A stretch of 52,838 nucleotides of DNA from Rhodobiaceae bacterium (GCA_028285165.1 JANQQB010000377.1:1-52838); one strand, 5' to 3'. Shown: positions 17,457 to 26,325, counted from the stretch's first letter. Notes: generated from the letters alone by a model not told the origin. Made by a program: numbers and translations.

Positions 17457-19103
17457 CTAGGCAGACTTCACCGCCTTTTCGTCGAGATCGCCGGCCAGAC
17501 GACGCGGCAGGGAGGCGGCGCGGGTGACGCGCGTCGGGCGGGCATGTTCGGCAAGGCCTTCCGCGTCACCGAGACGCTCGGCTTCGGCCTGCGTAAACGG
17601 AGCCGCGTGCTCCGGCACGACGGCCAGTGCCAACTGGCTGATGCCGGCATTTTCGTCCGACACATAAAGCGACGCGTCGCGGACGGATTCGTGGCTGGTA
17701 TAGGCGTCGTCGGTTTCGTTCACGCCGACCGGCAGGCCGCCGACCATCAAGAGCCGGCCGGCGCGCGCTTCCGGCACGGCGCGGCGTGGCGACCCCGGCA
17801 CGATGCGCGCCAGGATCGTGGTCTCCAGATAACCGTCCTTGGTCGTCGGCACATAGACGAAGGAGGTCATCGTATCCCGCGACGGCGCCATCGGGCCGCG
17901 CACGCGCAGCACTTCACGGGTTTCCTTCTCTTCGCTCAGACCTGTCGGAATGGTGCCGCTGGAGATTTCCAGAAGCGTCAGAGACTGGCGGCTGCCGCCG
18001 GGTACCGTTACCGGACCGAGCGGCAAAGCGCTGACGGGCGCACCGGCCTCGCGACGGTTTGCAAACAGGGCTAGTTCATCGAGCACGGTCAGGTCGATGA
18101 CAGAACGGTCTCCGGCCGGACGGGCGGTTTTGCGGTCATGGGTTCCCGGCCACACCGGCAAAAGCGTAGCGGGCACCGATCCGGCATCCAGACGTTCCAT
18201 GACGTGGCTTTCGAGTGCGGCCGGGCACAGCACGTGGTCCGGTGCGGCTTCGGAACAATGCGCGGCAAAGCCGTTCAGTGACTGGAAATGGTGCAAATGC
18301 AGGGTTCCGCTCGACAGAAGCCAAGGGACCAGACCTCCGCCAAGGCCTGCCGTTCCGGTCAGCACAAAGGGGGAGAGAAACGACGAACCGGTTTCAGCAC
18401 GGGTCTCGAGCAACGTCATCAGGCCGGTGGCGATCCACTGGTTGTGGCTGCGCGGGATCGGGATGATCTGGCCATCGGCTGTACCCGAAAAGGTGAGTGT
18501 GGCGACGTGGTCGGCGGCGTTTTCACCGCGTTGCACATCGACGGAGACTGGCGCCTCGCCGAACTCGCCGATGACGTCGGCTATGTTGAGAATGCCCTCG
18601 GCCAGCCCGTCTCCGAACCCGAGCATGTACCGGATGCCGAAGACCTCGGCGGCCACATCGCGCATCAGGGTGCTGAGATCGTTTTGCTCGATCCGGTCCT
18701 GGGTCACGATCGCCTTGGCGCCGATCGTCTCAAGCGCCGGCTGCAAGGAGCGTTTGCGCCATGTCAGCGGAAAGGGCGCGACGACGAGACCCGAGCGCCA
18801 GGCTGCCAGATAGGTCAGTACCGCATCGGTCGTGTTCGGCAGCATCAGTCCGATGACATGATTCGGCGCCAGGCCCATTTGGGAGAACAGGGCCGAGATC
18901 CGGTTGATCCGCTCGTCCGCTTCGCCATAGGTGAGGCGTTGCGGCGCGCCGGACGTCCATGATGCCCGGTCCGGCGCATCGACGATTGCCAGGCGGTCGG
19001 GATGCGCGGCGGCGGATTTTCGAAAGATCGCATCCAGGGACACCGTGCCCCAAACGCCGGATTCGGTGTAGCGCTGGCGTGTTTCCTCATCAGCCAAAAT
19101 CAT
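17457..19103 (-). CDS. Degenerate AMP-binding (adenylate-forming) family protein
   Basis: A 548-residue relative of acyl-CoA synthetases/AMP ligases. The N-terminal domain is recognisable (LTYGEADERINRISALF, NHVIGLMLPNTTDAVLTYLAAWRSG). The catalytic motifs are eroded: the phosphate loop normally TSGTTGxPKG reads TFSGTADGQIIPIPRS, and I find no YGxTE, TGD or C-terminal GK catalytic lysine motif. It is probably not a normal ligase. The ATG at 19103 has GGAGG 8 nt upstream and is preferred over an upstream start at 19145. Its TAG stop lies inside the CTAG that borders element A. Confidence 0.75.
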   Translation of the reverse strand: MILADEETRQRYTESGVWGTVSLDAIFRKSAAAHPDRLAIVDAPDRASWTSGAPQRLTYGEADERINRISALFSQMGLAPNHVIGLMLPNTTDAVLTYLAAWRSGLVVAPFPLTWRKRSLQPALETIGAKAIVTQDRIEQNDLSTLMRDVAAEVFGIRYMLGFGDGLAEGILNIADVIGEFGEAPVSVDVQRGENAADHVATLTFSGTADGQIIPIPRSHNQWIATGLMTLLETRAETGSSFLSPFVLTGTAGLGGGLVPWLLSSGTLHLHHFQSLNGFAAHCSEAAPDHVLCPAALESHVMERLDAGSVPATLLPVWPGTHDRKTARPAGDRSVIDLTVLDELALFANRREAGAPVSALPLGPVTVPGGSRQSLTLLEISSGTIPTGLSEEKETREVLRVRGPMAPSRDTMTSFVYVPTTKDGYLETTILARIVPGSPRRAVPEARAGRLLMVGGLPVGVNETDDAYTSHESVRDASLYVSDENAGISQLALAVVPEHAAPFTQAEAERLGDAEGLAEHARPTRVTRAASLPRRLAGDLDEKAVKSA

Positions 19104-19151
19104 CGGAAACGCCTCCTTGCTTCTCATTCTCAGTCTTTTTGTCATGGGCTA

Positions 19152-19403
19152 GTACCTAGGAGCAGAAATCATGGCTCATTTGATGGGGAAGATTTTCCCT
19201 TTGGCTAGGCGCGTTGTGGGACATCGGGCAAACAACGCAACGACGTCCAAAGGGGAAATTTTCCCCACCGAAGGCCGACTTTCCCCGGACTTCGGACGTC
19301 GTTGCGATCATCTCATGGTGCTCCAGCGCCACATCGATGACCGTGCCTAGCCGAAGACCATGGAAAGTCGGTCAAATGCGTCATCATTTCTGCTCCTAGG
19401 TAC
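19152..19403. mobile_element. Element B: 252-bp multi-stem palindromic element flanked by TA
   Basis: The ends form a 34-bp inverted repeat with three mismatches (19150-19183 against 19372-19405), starting TAGTACCTAGGAGCAG. If the element begins at GTACC and ends at GGTAC, a TA dinucleotide flanks each side (19150-19151, 19404-19405). Inner pairings include GGCTAGGC (19203-19210) with GCCTAGCC (19345-19352), a perfect 13-bp CGCAACGACGTCC (19236-19248) with its complement (19294-19306), and GGGGAAATTTTCCCC (19252-19266). It has no coding content. TA-flanked MITEs are typical of IS630/mariner-type elements, but the assignment here is inference. Confidence 0.68.
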
Positions 19404-19413
19404 TATTCTTTCG

Positions 19414-21234
19414 TCAGGGGCGGCGCCACCAAGTGTCGAGCCGATAGCCATACAGCGACGTGGTTTCGGGGCGTTCAATATGCGCCCAGCGGGCAACCCA
19501 TTGGTCAGGCAGATAGAACAGCGGGATCACGTAATGGCCCGACAGCAGGACCCGATCGAAGGCGCGCACCGCGGCGACAAAATCCTCCCGGGTGCGCGCG
19601 GCCAGCATCGCATCGATCAGATCGTCGGCCGCTGGGTCGGTCACGCCTGCGAAATTGAACGATCCCTCGCGCCCGGCGCTCGCCGAACTCCAGCGAAAGG
19701 ATTGTTCGTTGCCGGGCGACAACGAGACGTGCCAGGTCGACAGGATCATGTCGTAGTCGAAAGCCTGGAGGCGCCGCTGGTACTGGGCGCTGTCGACCAG
19801 ACGCACGGTCGGTGCGATCCCGAGGGGGGCGAGCATGCGCTTGAAAGCCAGCGCCAGCCTTTCGGAGTCCTTGTTCACCACCAGGATCTCGAATTCGAAC
19901 GGCGCGCCGGCGCTATCGGTCATCTGACCGTTCGTGGATCCGAACCCGGCTTTCTGCAGCAATTGGAAGGCTTTTCTCAGGTTGCCCCGGTCGCGGCCGC
20001 TGCCGTCGGCAACCGGCGGAGCCCAGGAGCCGTCCAGAAAGGCCGATGGCAGGGTCTTACCGGCAGCCTCCAGAAGTGCGCGTTCCTCTGGCGACGCAGA
20101 CCTTTCATGGGATGAGAGCTCGGACGCCATGAAGAATGAGGCGGTGCGGCGATAGGCATCGCCATACAGGTTGGCGTTGATCCACTCGAAATCGAACGCA
20201 TAGGACAGCGCTTCGCGCACCCGGACGTCCTGAAAGGCGGGTCGACGGGTGTTGTAGACAAATCCGAACATGCCCTTCGGCGTGTCGGCGGTGAAGACAT
20301 CCTTGATCACCCGTCCGTCTGCGACGGCGGGAAATTCGTATGCGGTGCGCCACCGGCCGGGATCGGTTTCCGGATTGACGTCATAAAGGCCCTTTTTGAA
20401 GGCCTCGAAACGGGAATTGTTGTCCCGGTAATACTCCATGCGGATCTCATCGAAATTGTGAAAGCCGCGTTTTGCCGGCAGGTCGCGTGCCCAATAATCC
20501 GGATCGCGTGTCAGCACGATGCGTTTGCCGGGCTCGACTGCGGTGACGCGATAGGGCCCGCTTCCGATCATCGGCTCCAGGGTGGTTTCCTGGAAGGTCT
20601 CCGGATCGATCGCGTGTTTCGGCAAAACCGGCATCAGGCCAAGGATGAGCGGCAGCTCCCGATCGGATCCGTCACCGAGATGAAAGGTGACAGTGCGGTC
20701 GTCGATCCGCTCGATCCGTGTGACCTTGGAGTAATAGCTTCGATGGTTCGGGCGTCCCTGATCGCGCAGCAATTCCAGGGAGAACACGACGTCGTCAACG
20801 GTGACAGGCTGGTTGTCGGAAAATCGCGCCAGCGGATTGATCCGGAACGTGATCGAGGTGCGGTCGTCGGGCATGTCGACCGCTTCCGCGAGCAGCCCAT
20901 AGAGCGTGAAAGGTTCGTCGCGTCCGCGTGTCAGAAGGCTCTCGATCACATTGTTGCCAAGTCCGCCATCGCGCAGGCCGCGGGCCGACGCGCCCTTGAC
21001 GATGAAGGGATTGAGGCTGTCGAAGGATCCGAGCAATCCATAGGTGATCGTGCCGCCTTTCGGCGCCTGCGGATTGACGTAGTTGAAATGCTCGAAATCA
21101 GGTGGGTAGAGCGGTGTACCGTGCAGGGCAATGCCGTGGTCGCTCGCTGCCGGCGATGCCAGTCCGATCAAGCAGCCCGCAACGATGCCCAGGCGGCTGA
21201 GCCGGCCTGCCACTGACACCCCTTGAAACCGCAT
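19414..21234 (-). CDS. Peptide ABC transporter substrate-binding protein, YejA-like (family 5)
   Basis: A 606-residue periplasmic binding protein of the SBP_bac_5 family. The N-terminus is a signal peptide (hydrophobic LGIVAGCLIGLASPAAS, cleavage near residue 31). YejA-type features follow: HGTPLYPPDFEHFNYVNPQAPKGG, SFDSLNPFI, RFSDNQPVTVDDVVFSLE and the long C-terminal lobe ending in DTWWRR. YejA proteins bind oligopeptides for the YejBEF importer. No yejB, yejE or yejF genes are in the window, so it is either an orphan or its partners lie elsewhere. It ends 8 bp from element B. Confidence 0.9.
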   Translation of the reverse strand: MRFQGVSVAGRLSRLGIVAGCLIGLASPAASDHGIALHGTPLYPPDFEHFNYVNPQAPKGGTITYGLLGSFDSLNPFIVKGASARGLRDGGLGNNVIESLLTRGRDEPFTLYGLLAEAVDMPDDRTSITFRINPLARFSDNQPVTVDDVVFSLELLRDQGRPNHRSYYSKVTRIERIDDRTVTFHLGDGSDRELPLILGLMPVLPKHAIDPETFQETTLEPMIGSGPYRVTAVEPGKRIVLTRDPDYWARDLPAKRGFHNFDEIRMEYYRDNNSRFEAFKKGLYDVNPETDPGRWRTAYEFPAVADGRVIKDVFTADTPKGMFGFVYNTRRPAFQDVRVREALSYAFDFEWINANLYGDAYRRTASFFMASELSSHERSASPEERALLEAAGKTLPSAFLDGSWAPPVADGSGRDRGNLRKAFQLLQKAGFGSTNGQMTDSAGAPFEFEILVVNKDSERLALAFKRMLAPLGIAPTVRLVDSAQYQRRLQAFDYDMILSTWHVSLSPGNEQSFRWSSASAGREGSFNFAGVTDPAADDLIDAMLAARTREDFVAAVRAFDRVLLSGHYVIPLFYLPDQWVARWAHIERPETTSLYGYRLDTWWRRP

Positions 21235-21584
21235 CCCGTCCTCTTTGCAGCCTGAACCCGCGATTCGTCGGAGTTAATCTACCATAGTGCAGACCGGGCG
21301 GTGCGAGCTTCGGTCATTTGGCAAGCTGCAAAAGTGGATATATAGAGCGGTGGATAAATGCCGGCTGCCGAATTGCGGGTTTGATCCGTGCCAAAGTCGA
21401 TGGGACGCGTGTCTGGCGCAATCGACGGGGCAGGGCGGCCGGCCCGCCGCGCACCGGATCGTCGTTGCAACGACCGGCAAACCATGCGAAAGCACCGGTG
21501 ACGCGGGGCGGCGAAGGAAAACGATCACCCTTAATGACCTTCCGCCCGGCAAGTGCAGGGGCGGAACCGCAAAATGAGGACGAC
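21235..21584. other. Divergent intergenic region
   Basis: A 350-bp gap lies between the start of the YejA-like gene and the first IalB-like gene. It must hold both promoters, but I cannot pick a convincing -35/-10 pair. The frame of the IalB gene stays open through it without coding character. Confidence 0.5.
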
Positions 21585-22238
21585 ATGGTAGATTTCGCAA
21601 CCAAGGGCGCTAACGCATCGTTGCGTGTCATGGCTGCTGTGCTGACACTCGGGCTTGCTCTGGCAACCGGAAGCGCGGCCGCGCAGAACGCGGCAGGTGG
21701 GACCGACGATTCAAAACCGGACGCCTGGCTCAAGGTCTGCAGCTTGGACGACCAGGTCAAAAAGAATGTCTGCATCATCAAGCAGGACCTGCTTACGAAC
21801 ACCGGCCAGTTCCTCGCGTCGCTGCAATTGCGCGAAGTCGAGGGCGAAGCTGAAAAAAGCCTGATTGCCGCTGTACCGCCGGGCATGCTCTTGCAGCCGG
21901 GGCTTCAGGTCCAGATCGACAAGAAGCAGGCTACAAAACTCAAATACGGCATCTGCTTCCCGAATGCCTGTTTTGCCGAACTGAAAGTCAAAGACGACTT
22001 CGTGGTCGCGATGAAACGCGGCGGGCAATTGGTGTTGACCACACTGGACCAGCAGCGCAAGCCGCGGCCGTTTCCGTTTACGCTGATCGGCTTTACCGCC
22101 GTATATGACAGCGAGGGACTTGATCCCAAACAATTGCAGACACAACAGCAGAACCTGCGCAGCGAACTCGAACGCCGTGCGGAAGAGCAGCGCAAAAGAT
22201 TGCTGGAACAACAGAACAACCAAAATCAGAACCAATAG
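21585..22238 (+). CDS. Secreted invasion-associated locus B (IalB) family protein, copy 1
   Basis: A 217-residue exported protein. Residues 1-35 form a signal peptide ending SAAAQ. The mature part has the IalB-family pattern W.KVC..D...K..C.I.Q, then MLLQPGLQVQID and the second cysteine pair in YGICFPNACFAEL, probably disulfide-linked in the periplasm. The C-terminus is a charged Gln/Asn-rich tail (RRAEEQRKRLLEQQNNQ). The ATG at 21585 follows GAGGACGAC. IalB-like proteins are widespread in free-living alphaproteobacteria, so no invasion role should be assumed. Its paralogue follows directly. Confidence 0.88.
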   Translation: MVDFATKGANASLRVMAAVLTLGLALATGSAAAQNAAGGTDDSKPDAWLKVCSLDDQVKKNVCIIKQDLLTNTGQFLASLQLREVEGEAEKSLIAAVPPGMLLQPGLQVQIDKKQATKLKYGICFPNACFAELKVKDDFVVAMKRGGQLVLTTLDQQRKPRPFPFTLIGFTAVYDSEGLDPKQLQTQQQNLRSELERRAEEQRKRLLEQQNNQNQNQ

Positions 22239-22395
22239 TCCGGATACGCAGGCGGCGCGATACGGCGCACCGGTTGCCGAGACCGGTCGAAGCAGATCAG
22301 CGCCGCATCATCGAGGTTTGCCGAGGTCTTGACGAGGGTCGGCAGTGGAACCCGAACGGACCGTATGCCGGAAAACGGAACAAGAGGATCGAATC

Positions 22396-23040
22396 GTGAC
22401 GAGCCGAACCATGAATACCGGAGCTCTGCGCGCAATGGTGTGTGGAGCCGCGACTGCTCTGATGCTTGTCCTTGTACCCGGAGCGGCGGTACAGCCCGCA
22501 CAGGCACAAGGGGCCGAAGCAGAGAATCCCTGGTGGAAGGTCTGCGGTCGAAACCAACAGATCAAGAAGGACGTCTGCGTCATTCGGCATGAATTGCTGA
22601 CGGATGCCGGACAGTTTCTGGCATCGCTGGAATTGCTCGAAGTTGCCGGTGAGGCTCGCAAGAGCATCCGGGCATCGGTGCCTCCGGGCCTGCTGATACA
22701 GCCGGGCATGAAACTGAAGATCGACGACACGCCGGAACAGTCGATCCTGTTCGGCATCTGCTTCGAAAACGTTTGTGTCGCAGAACTTGCCGTCAAGGAG
22801 GAGTTCGTCGCGTCCATGAAGAGCGGGCAAACCCTCAATCTGATCGCCTTTAACCAGCAGGGCGTGGAACGGCCCTTCGAATTCGACCTTGCCGGTTTTT
22901 CCGACGTCTATGACGGCGAAGCGCTGAACCAGGATCAGGTCGCGGAAAAACAAAGAGCGCTGCAGCAAAAGGCCCGGACGCGATCCAATACGCTGCGCCA
23001 GAAATTGCTCGACGCGCAGCGAGAAAACCAGGACAATTGA
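22396..23040 (+). CDS. Secreted IalB-family protein, copy 2
   Basis: A 214-residue paralogue of the preceding gene with the same order: signal peptide ending PAQAQ, WWKVCGRNQQIKKDVCVIR, LLIQPGMKLKID, FGICFENVCVAEL and a charged tail. The GTG at 22396 is preferred because GAGGA lies 7 nt upstream; an ATG at 22411 is the alternative. The two copies keep all four cysteines but differ in their tails, so the duplication is old. A 157-bp gap separates them. Confidence 0.85.
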   Translation: MTSRTMNTGALRAMVCGAATALMLVLVPGAAVQPAQAQGAEAENPWWKVCGRNQQIKKDVCVIRHELLTDAGQFLASLELLEVAGEARKSIRASVPPGLLIQPGMKLKIDDTPEQSILFGICFENVCVAELAVKEEFVASMKSGQTLNLIAFNQQGVERPFEFDLAGFSDVYDGEALNQDQVAEKQRALQQKARTRSNTLRQKLLDAQRENQDN

Positions 23041-23045
23041 CGGCT

Positions 23046-23073
23046 GACCGTCACGGTCGAACCGTGACCGGTC
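23046..23073. terminator. Hairpin between convergent genes
   Basis: TCACGGT-CGA-ACCGTGA (23051-23067), extended by GACCG pairing with CGGTC, lies between the ends of the IalB-like and LamG-like genes. It has no T-run, so termination is uncertain. Confidence 0.4.
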
Positions 23074-23088
23074 ATTGTGGCGTGCGCT

Positions 23089-23976
23089 CTACGCCGGCTC
23101 CGGTTCGCATTCCGGCGTTGCGACCGGGACATCGTCCTGTGCATCCGGTCCGGTTTGCGATGCTCGGGCCATAGCTGGCTCCTTCCCGCGCGCATCCGGT
23201 GCATCATCTCGCGGTTCGGGTCGGTCCAGCGGTGACCGGCCGGTCGCTTGCGATGCCAGCCAGAGGATCTGTTCTGGTGTGAGCAGGCATTGCGGTGCAA
23301 AGCCTCCCCAAAGAGCAAACTCGATCGGGCCGAAATAGCGGTCCTGCAACGTCGGTGTCTGGCCGGCATCGGACGCCTCGGGTGCTGATTGCCGGGGATA
23401 GCCAAGCACGATCGGGCGCGCATTGTTCTCCAGGGAAAAGTCGGTGACCTCTGACGGCGCGGCGTGGGGGCCGCGCACCGTCCTCCATGCGTCCTCCGGT
23501 ACGCGTTGGCCGTCCACGTAGAGCGTCGTTCCCCGATCATCGAATGCCAGGGCGAGGTGGATCCATTTGCCGACATGCAGTGTCGGTGTTTCAAGTTCCC
23601 ATTCGCAGACGGTCCGGGTGTACGGGATCGCCAGCGCGACCACAATGCGATCGTCCCGCATGGCCAGGCACAACCGTTGCGGATCGCCGTGATCTGCCGC
23701 CCCTTTTGTTACCAGCGGTCGATAGCCGCCCGTCGACCGCGGCTTCAGCCGCAGGCAAAGGGTTCCATACGGCACTTCTTGGGCCGGCATGTGAGGTACG
23801 ATATGAAAAGGCCGTTCCTCGTCCAGGACGATAACGCCGAGGGACCGGTCCGCCGCAGCGACAGGCTCGTCCTTTTCAGTGGAAGCTTCGGCACCGACAC
23901 TCGGCATGGCTTGCGTTTGCGGTGCTGCCTGGATTGGTTCTTCTAAAAGGCCGCTCGTCTGTGATGTCGGCATCAT
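23089..23976 (-). CDS. LamG/concanavalin-like domain protein without a signal peptide
   Basis: A 295-residue protein. The central part (about 60-220) resembles a LamG/laminin-G jelly roll, with the signature HVGKWIHLALAFDDRGTTLYVDGQRV followed by IVLGYPR. It is flanked by a Pro/Gln/Ala-rich N-terminus and an acidic, proline-rich C-terminus (PVATPECEPEPA). No signal peptide, membrane helix or catalytic motif is seen. Jelly-roll domains usually bind sugars outside the cell, so an apparently cytoplasmic copy is odd. The function is unknown. Confidence 0.72.
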   Translation of the reverse strand: MMPTSQTSGLLEEPIQAAPQTQAMPSVGAEASTEKDEPVAAADRSLGVIVLDEERPFHIVPHMPAQEVPYGTLCLRLKPRSTGGYRPLVTKGAADHGDPQRLCLAMRDDRIVVALAIPYTRTVCEWELETPTLHVGKWIHLALAFDDRGTTLYVDGQRVPEDAWRTVRGPHAAPSEVTDFSLENNARPIVLGYPRQSAPEASDAGQTPTLQDRYFGPIEFALWGGFAPQCLLTPEQILWLASQATGRSPLDRPEPRDDAPDARGKEPAMARASQTGPDAQDDVPVATPECEPEPA

Positions 23977-24269
23977 CCTGTTCCTTACTCAATACACAGA
24001 CGCATGGCGTCTGTTCGACCGGGCAGGGTGCGGATTTTCAGGTGTGCTGCGGGCGATACGACGCCCATGGTTTCCCCTACGGATCGAGTTCGCCCATAAG
24101 ATGCGACCAAATTATGACGCTATCGCGATGCGTGCCGGCGATGCGGCTTGACGAGCCGGTTTGACCACAGTGCACAGACCGTGCTTGCCCGGTGAAGGTG
24201 CCGCCCGATATAGGCTGCAATGCGCACAGGGATCGACCCGCGGGCGCCGCTTTTTTAGGAGAGAGCACC

Positions 24270-24614
24270 ATGACAGATGCCGCTGCGGTTGCCGGATTCC
24301 ATGCCCATGTCTATTTCGACCGGGCCACGCTCGAACGGGCGCGGGCTGTGTGCGAAGCCGCGCGTGATCGTTTCGATCTCGTCATGGGACGGGTTCATGA
24401 GAAGCCGGTGGGACCGCATCCGGACTGGAGCTGTCAATTGGCGTTTTCGCCCGACATTGCAGGAGCCGTGATCGCGTGGCTGGCAATCAACCGGGACGGG
24501 CTCGTGGTCTTCATTCATCCTGAGACCGGCAACGATCTGGCGGATCACACGGATCACGCCATCTGGATGGGCGCGATCCGCACACTCGACACGTCGATCT
24601 TCGAAAAACACTGA
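24270..24614 (+). CDS. DOPA 4,5-dioxygenase family protein
   Basis: A 114-residue protein of the small DOPA-dioxygenase family (aromatic ring cleavage in its characterised members). It shows the GFHAHVYFD histidine motif at the N-terminus, GPHPDWSCQLAF in the middle and HPETGNDLADHTDHAIWMG near the end, whose histidines probably bind the metal. The ATG at 24270 follows AGGAGAG. The family call is firm, but the true substrate in bacteria is often unknown. It is convergent with the TPP-enzyme gene. Confidence 0.87.
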   Translation: MTDAAAVAGFHAHVYFDRATLERARAVCEAARDRFDLVMGRVHEKPVGPHPDWSCQLAFSPDIAGAVIAWLAINRDGLVVFIHPETGNDLADHTDHAIWMGAIRTLDTSIFEKH

Positions 24615-24636
24615 GGCCGGATCTGCGCCGGCCCGA

Positions 24637-26313
24637 TCAATCCGGCGAAATCCCGAACCGTTCGGGAATCAGGACCTTCCAGGGCGGGACTTCCGTTGCC
24701 GGATCGACCGGGACCTCGATGACATCCGGTCGATTGGCTGCGAGCGACGCTTCCAGTTCCCGTTTCAGATCGTCGCTTGTGACCGCCTTGCGGTATCCCA
24801 CTCCGAAGCTGTCGCACATCTTTTCGAAATCCGGGTTCTCCAGATCCGAGCCGATGACGCGGCCGTCGAACAGCGCCGCCTGATCCCTGCGGACATTGCC
24901 GAAAGCGGAATTGTTGAACAGGATCGTCGTCAGGCCGAGGCCGAATTGCGCAGCGGTCGCCAGTTCCTGCACGCCGAACAGAAAGCCGCCGTCACCGGTG
25001 ATCGAGACGACCGGCCGATCTGGGAAAGCCGCCTTTGCGCCGAGCGCGGTGAGAAAGCCGAAACCGAGCGTGCCGGAAAACCCGCACGTGACATAGGTCC
25101 GCGGGCTATAGACCGGAAACGAGAAGAATGACACGAACCCGGCCTGGCAGACCTCTTCGACAAAGATGCCGTCGCGCGGCAACACATCGCGGATCGTCTG
25201 CAGGTGCCCGACATGCGGCTTGATCGTATCGACCAGTGCACGGCCCTTGGCGCGGCCGACCGCAATGCGTTCGAGATCACCGCCGATCTTGCCGGGATGC
25301 CGGGAGACGGCTTCGGTAATCAGCGACGTCGCACGCCGGCTGTCGCCGAGAACGCCGATATCCGGCTGAAGCCGGTGCATCTGAACGGGGTCGATGTCGA
25401 TGCGGATAAGGTCCGGCGGTGTCGGCCGATGCCGCGCGGGCGCCATGTTGTTGGACCAGCGCATGTATGGCAGTTCCAAACGCGATCCGATCCCGATCAG
25501 AAGATCCGTGTGTTTCCATAGATAGTACGCCTCCGCCGGTCCGATCGAAAGCGGATCGTCGGCGGGAACGACACCGCGCCCGCCGCGCACGGACAAGACC
25601 GGTGCGTTCAGAAGCCGCGCCAGTTCGAGGACTTCCGCGCCGGCATGTTTCGCGCCCGACCCCACCATGATCATCGGTGCGCGTGCGGTCGCGGCGCGGT
25701 CCGCCGCAGCGGCGATCGTGTCTGGGTCCGGATCCGCCACATCGGGTACGGCGCGGCGCATCGGCCAGGCGACCTCATCCGGTTCCGCCAACCTGTCCCA
25801 ACACATTTCCAGTGTGACCGGTCCCATGCGTCCGGTCTGCATGCGCAGAAACGCTTCGTCGACAAGGCCCGGCGCATCGGCGGCGTGGTCGATGCGTTCG
25901 GCCCATTTGACGAAAGACCTGAGTGTTGCCAACTGGTCCGGCATTTCGTGCAAGTGACCGTGCCCGAGACCGAGGTAACTCGAGGGTACCTGTCCGGTCA
26001 GACCCAGAATCGGCGACGAACTGGCCCAGGCCGTATTCAGCGCCGCACCGGTATTGAGAATGCCGGGACCCGGCACGACGGAAAAGATGCCCGGTTTTCC
26101 CGTAACCTGGGCATATCCCATTGCCATGTAGGCCGCGCCCTGCTCGTGGCGCGGGGTGATCGTGCGGATCGCATTCTGGTGCACGTGCAGGGCGTCGAAG
26201 ATCGGATAGGTCTGGACGCCCGGCAGACCGAAAACCGTGTCGACGTCATGCCGGAGCAGGGATTTGATGATGGCGGAGCCGCCGTTGAGCGTTTCGCGAT
26301 GGGACTCCGCCAT
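24637..26313 (-). CDS. Thiamine-diphosphate-dependent enzyme, acetolactate-synthase-like
   Basis: A 558-residue member of the ThDP decarboxylase/acetolactate synthase superfamily. The order is N-terminal PYR domain with the catalytic Glu in RHEQGAAYMAMGYA, a central domain (about 200-340) and a C-terminal PP domain with the GDGGFLFGVQELATA...NN ThDP/Mg motif. No regulatory small subunit is nearby, so branched-chain synthesis is not assured; it may be an oxalyl-CoA-, sulfopyruvate- or benzoylformate-type relative. An ATG at 26313 is preferred over 26319 because AAGGA lies 6 nt before it. It starts 12 bp after the ferredoxin reductase gene. Confidence 0.85.
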   Translation of the reverse strand: MAESHRETLNGGSAIIKSLLRHDVDTVFGLPGVQTYPIFDALHVHQNAIRTITPRHEQGAAYMAMGYAQVTGKPGIFSVVPGPGILNTGAALNTAWASSSPILGLTGQVPSSYLGLGHGHLHEMPDQLATLRSFVKWAERIDHAADAPGLVDEAFLRMQTGRMGPVTLEMCWDRLAEPDEVAWPMRRAVPDVADPDPDTIAAAADRAATARAPMIMVGSGAKHAGAEVLELARLLNAPVLSVRGGRGVVPADDPLSIGPAEAYYLWKHTDLLIGIGSRLELPYMRWSNNMAPARHRPTPPDLIRIDIDPVQMHRLQPDIGVLGDSRRATSLITEAVSRHPGKIGGDLERIAVGRAKGRALVDTIKPHVGHLQTIRDVLPRDGIFVEEVCQAGFVSFFSFPVYSPRTYVTCGFSGTLGFGFLTALGAKAAFPDRPVVSITGDGGFLFGVQELATAAQFGLGLTTILFNNSAFGNVRRDQAALFDGRVIGSDLENPDFEKMCDSFGVGYRKAVTSDDLKRELEASLAANRPDVIEVPVDPATEVPPWKVLIPERFGISPD

Positions 26314-26325
26314 GTACATTCCTTG

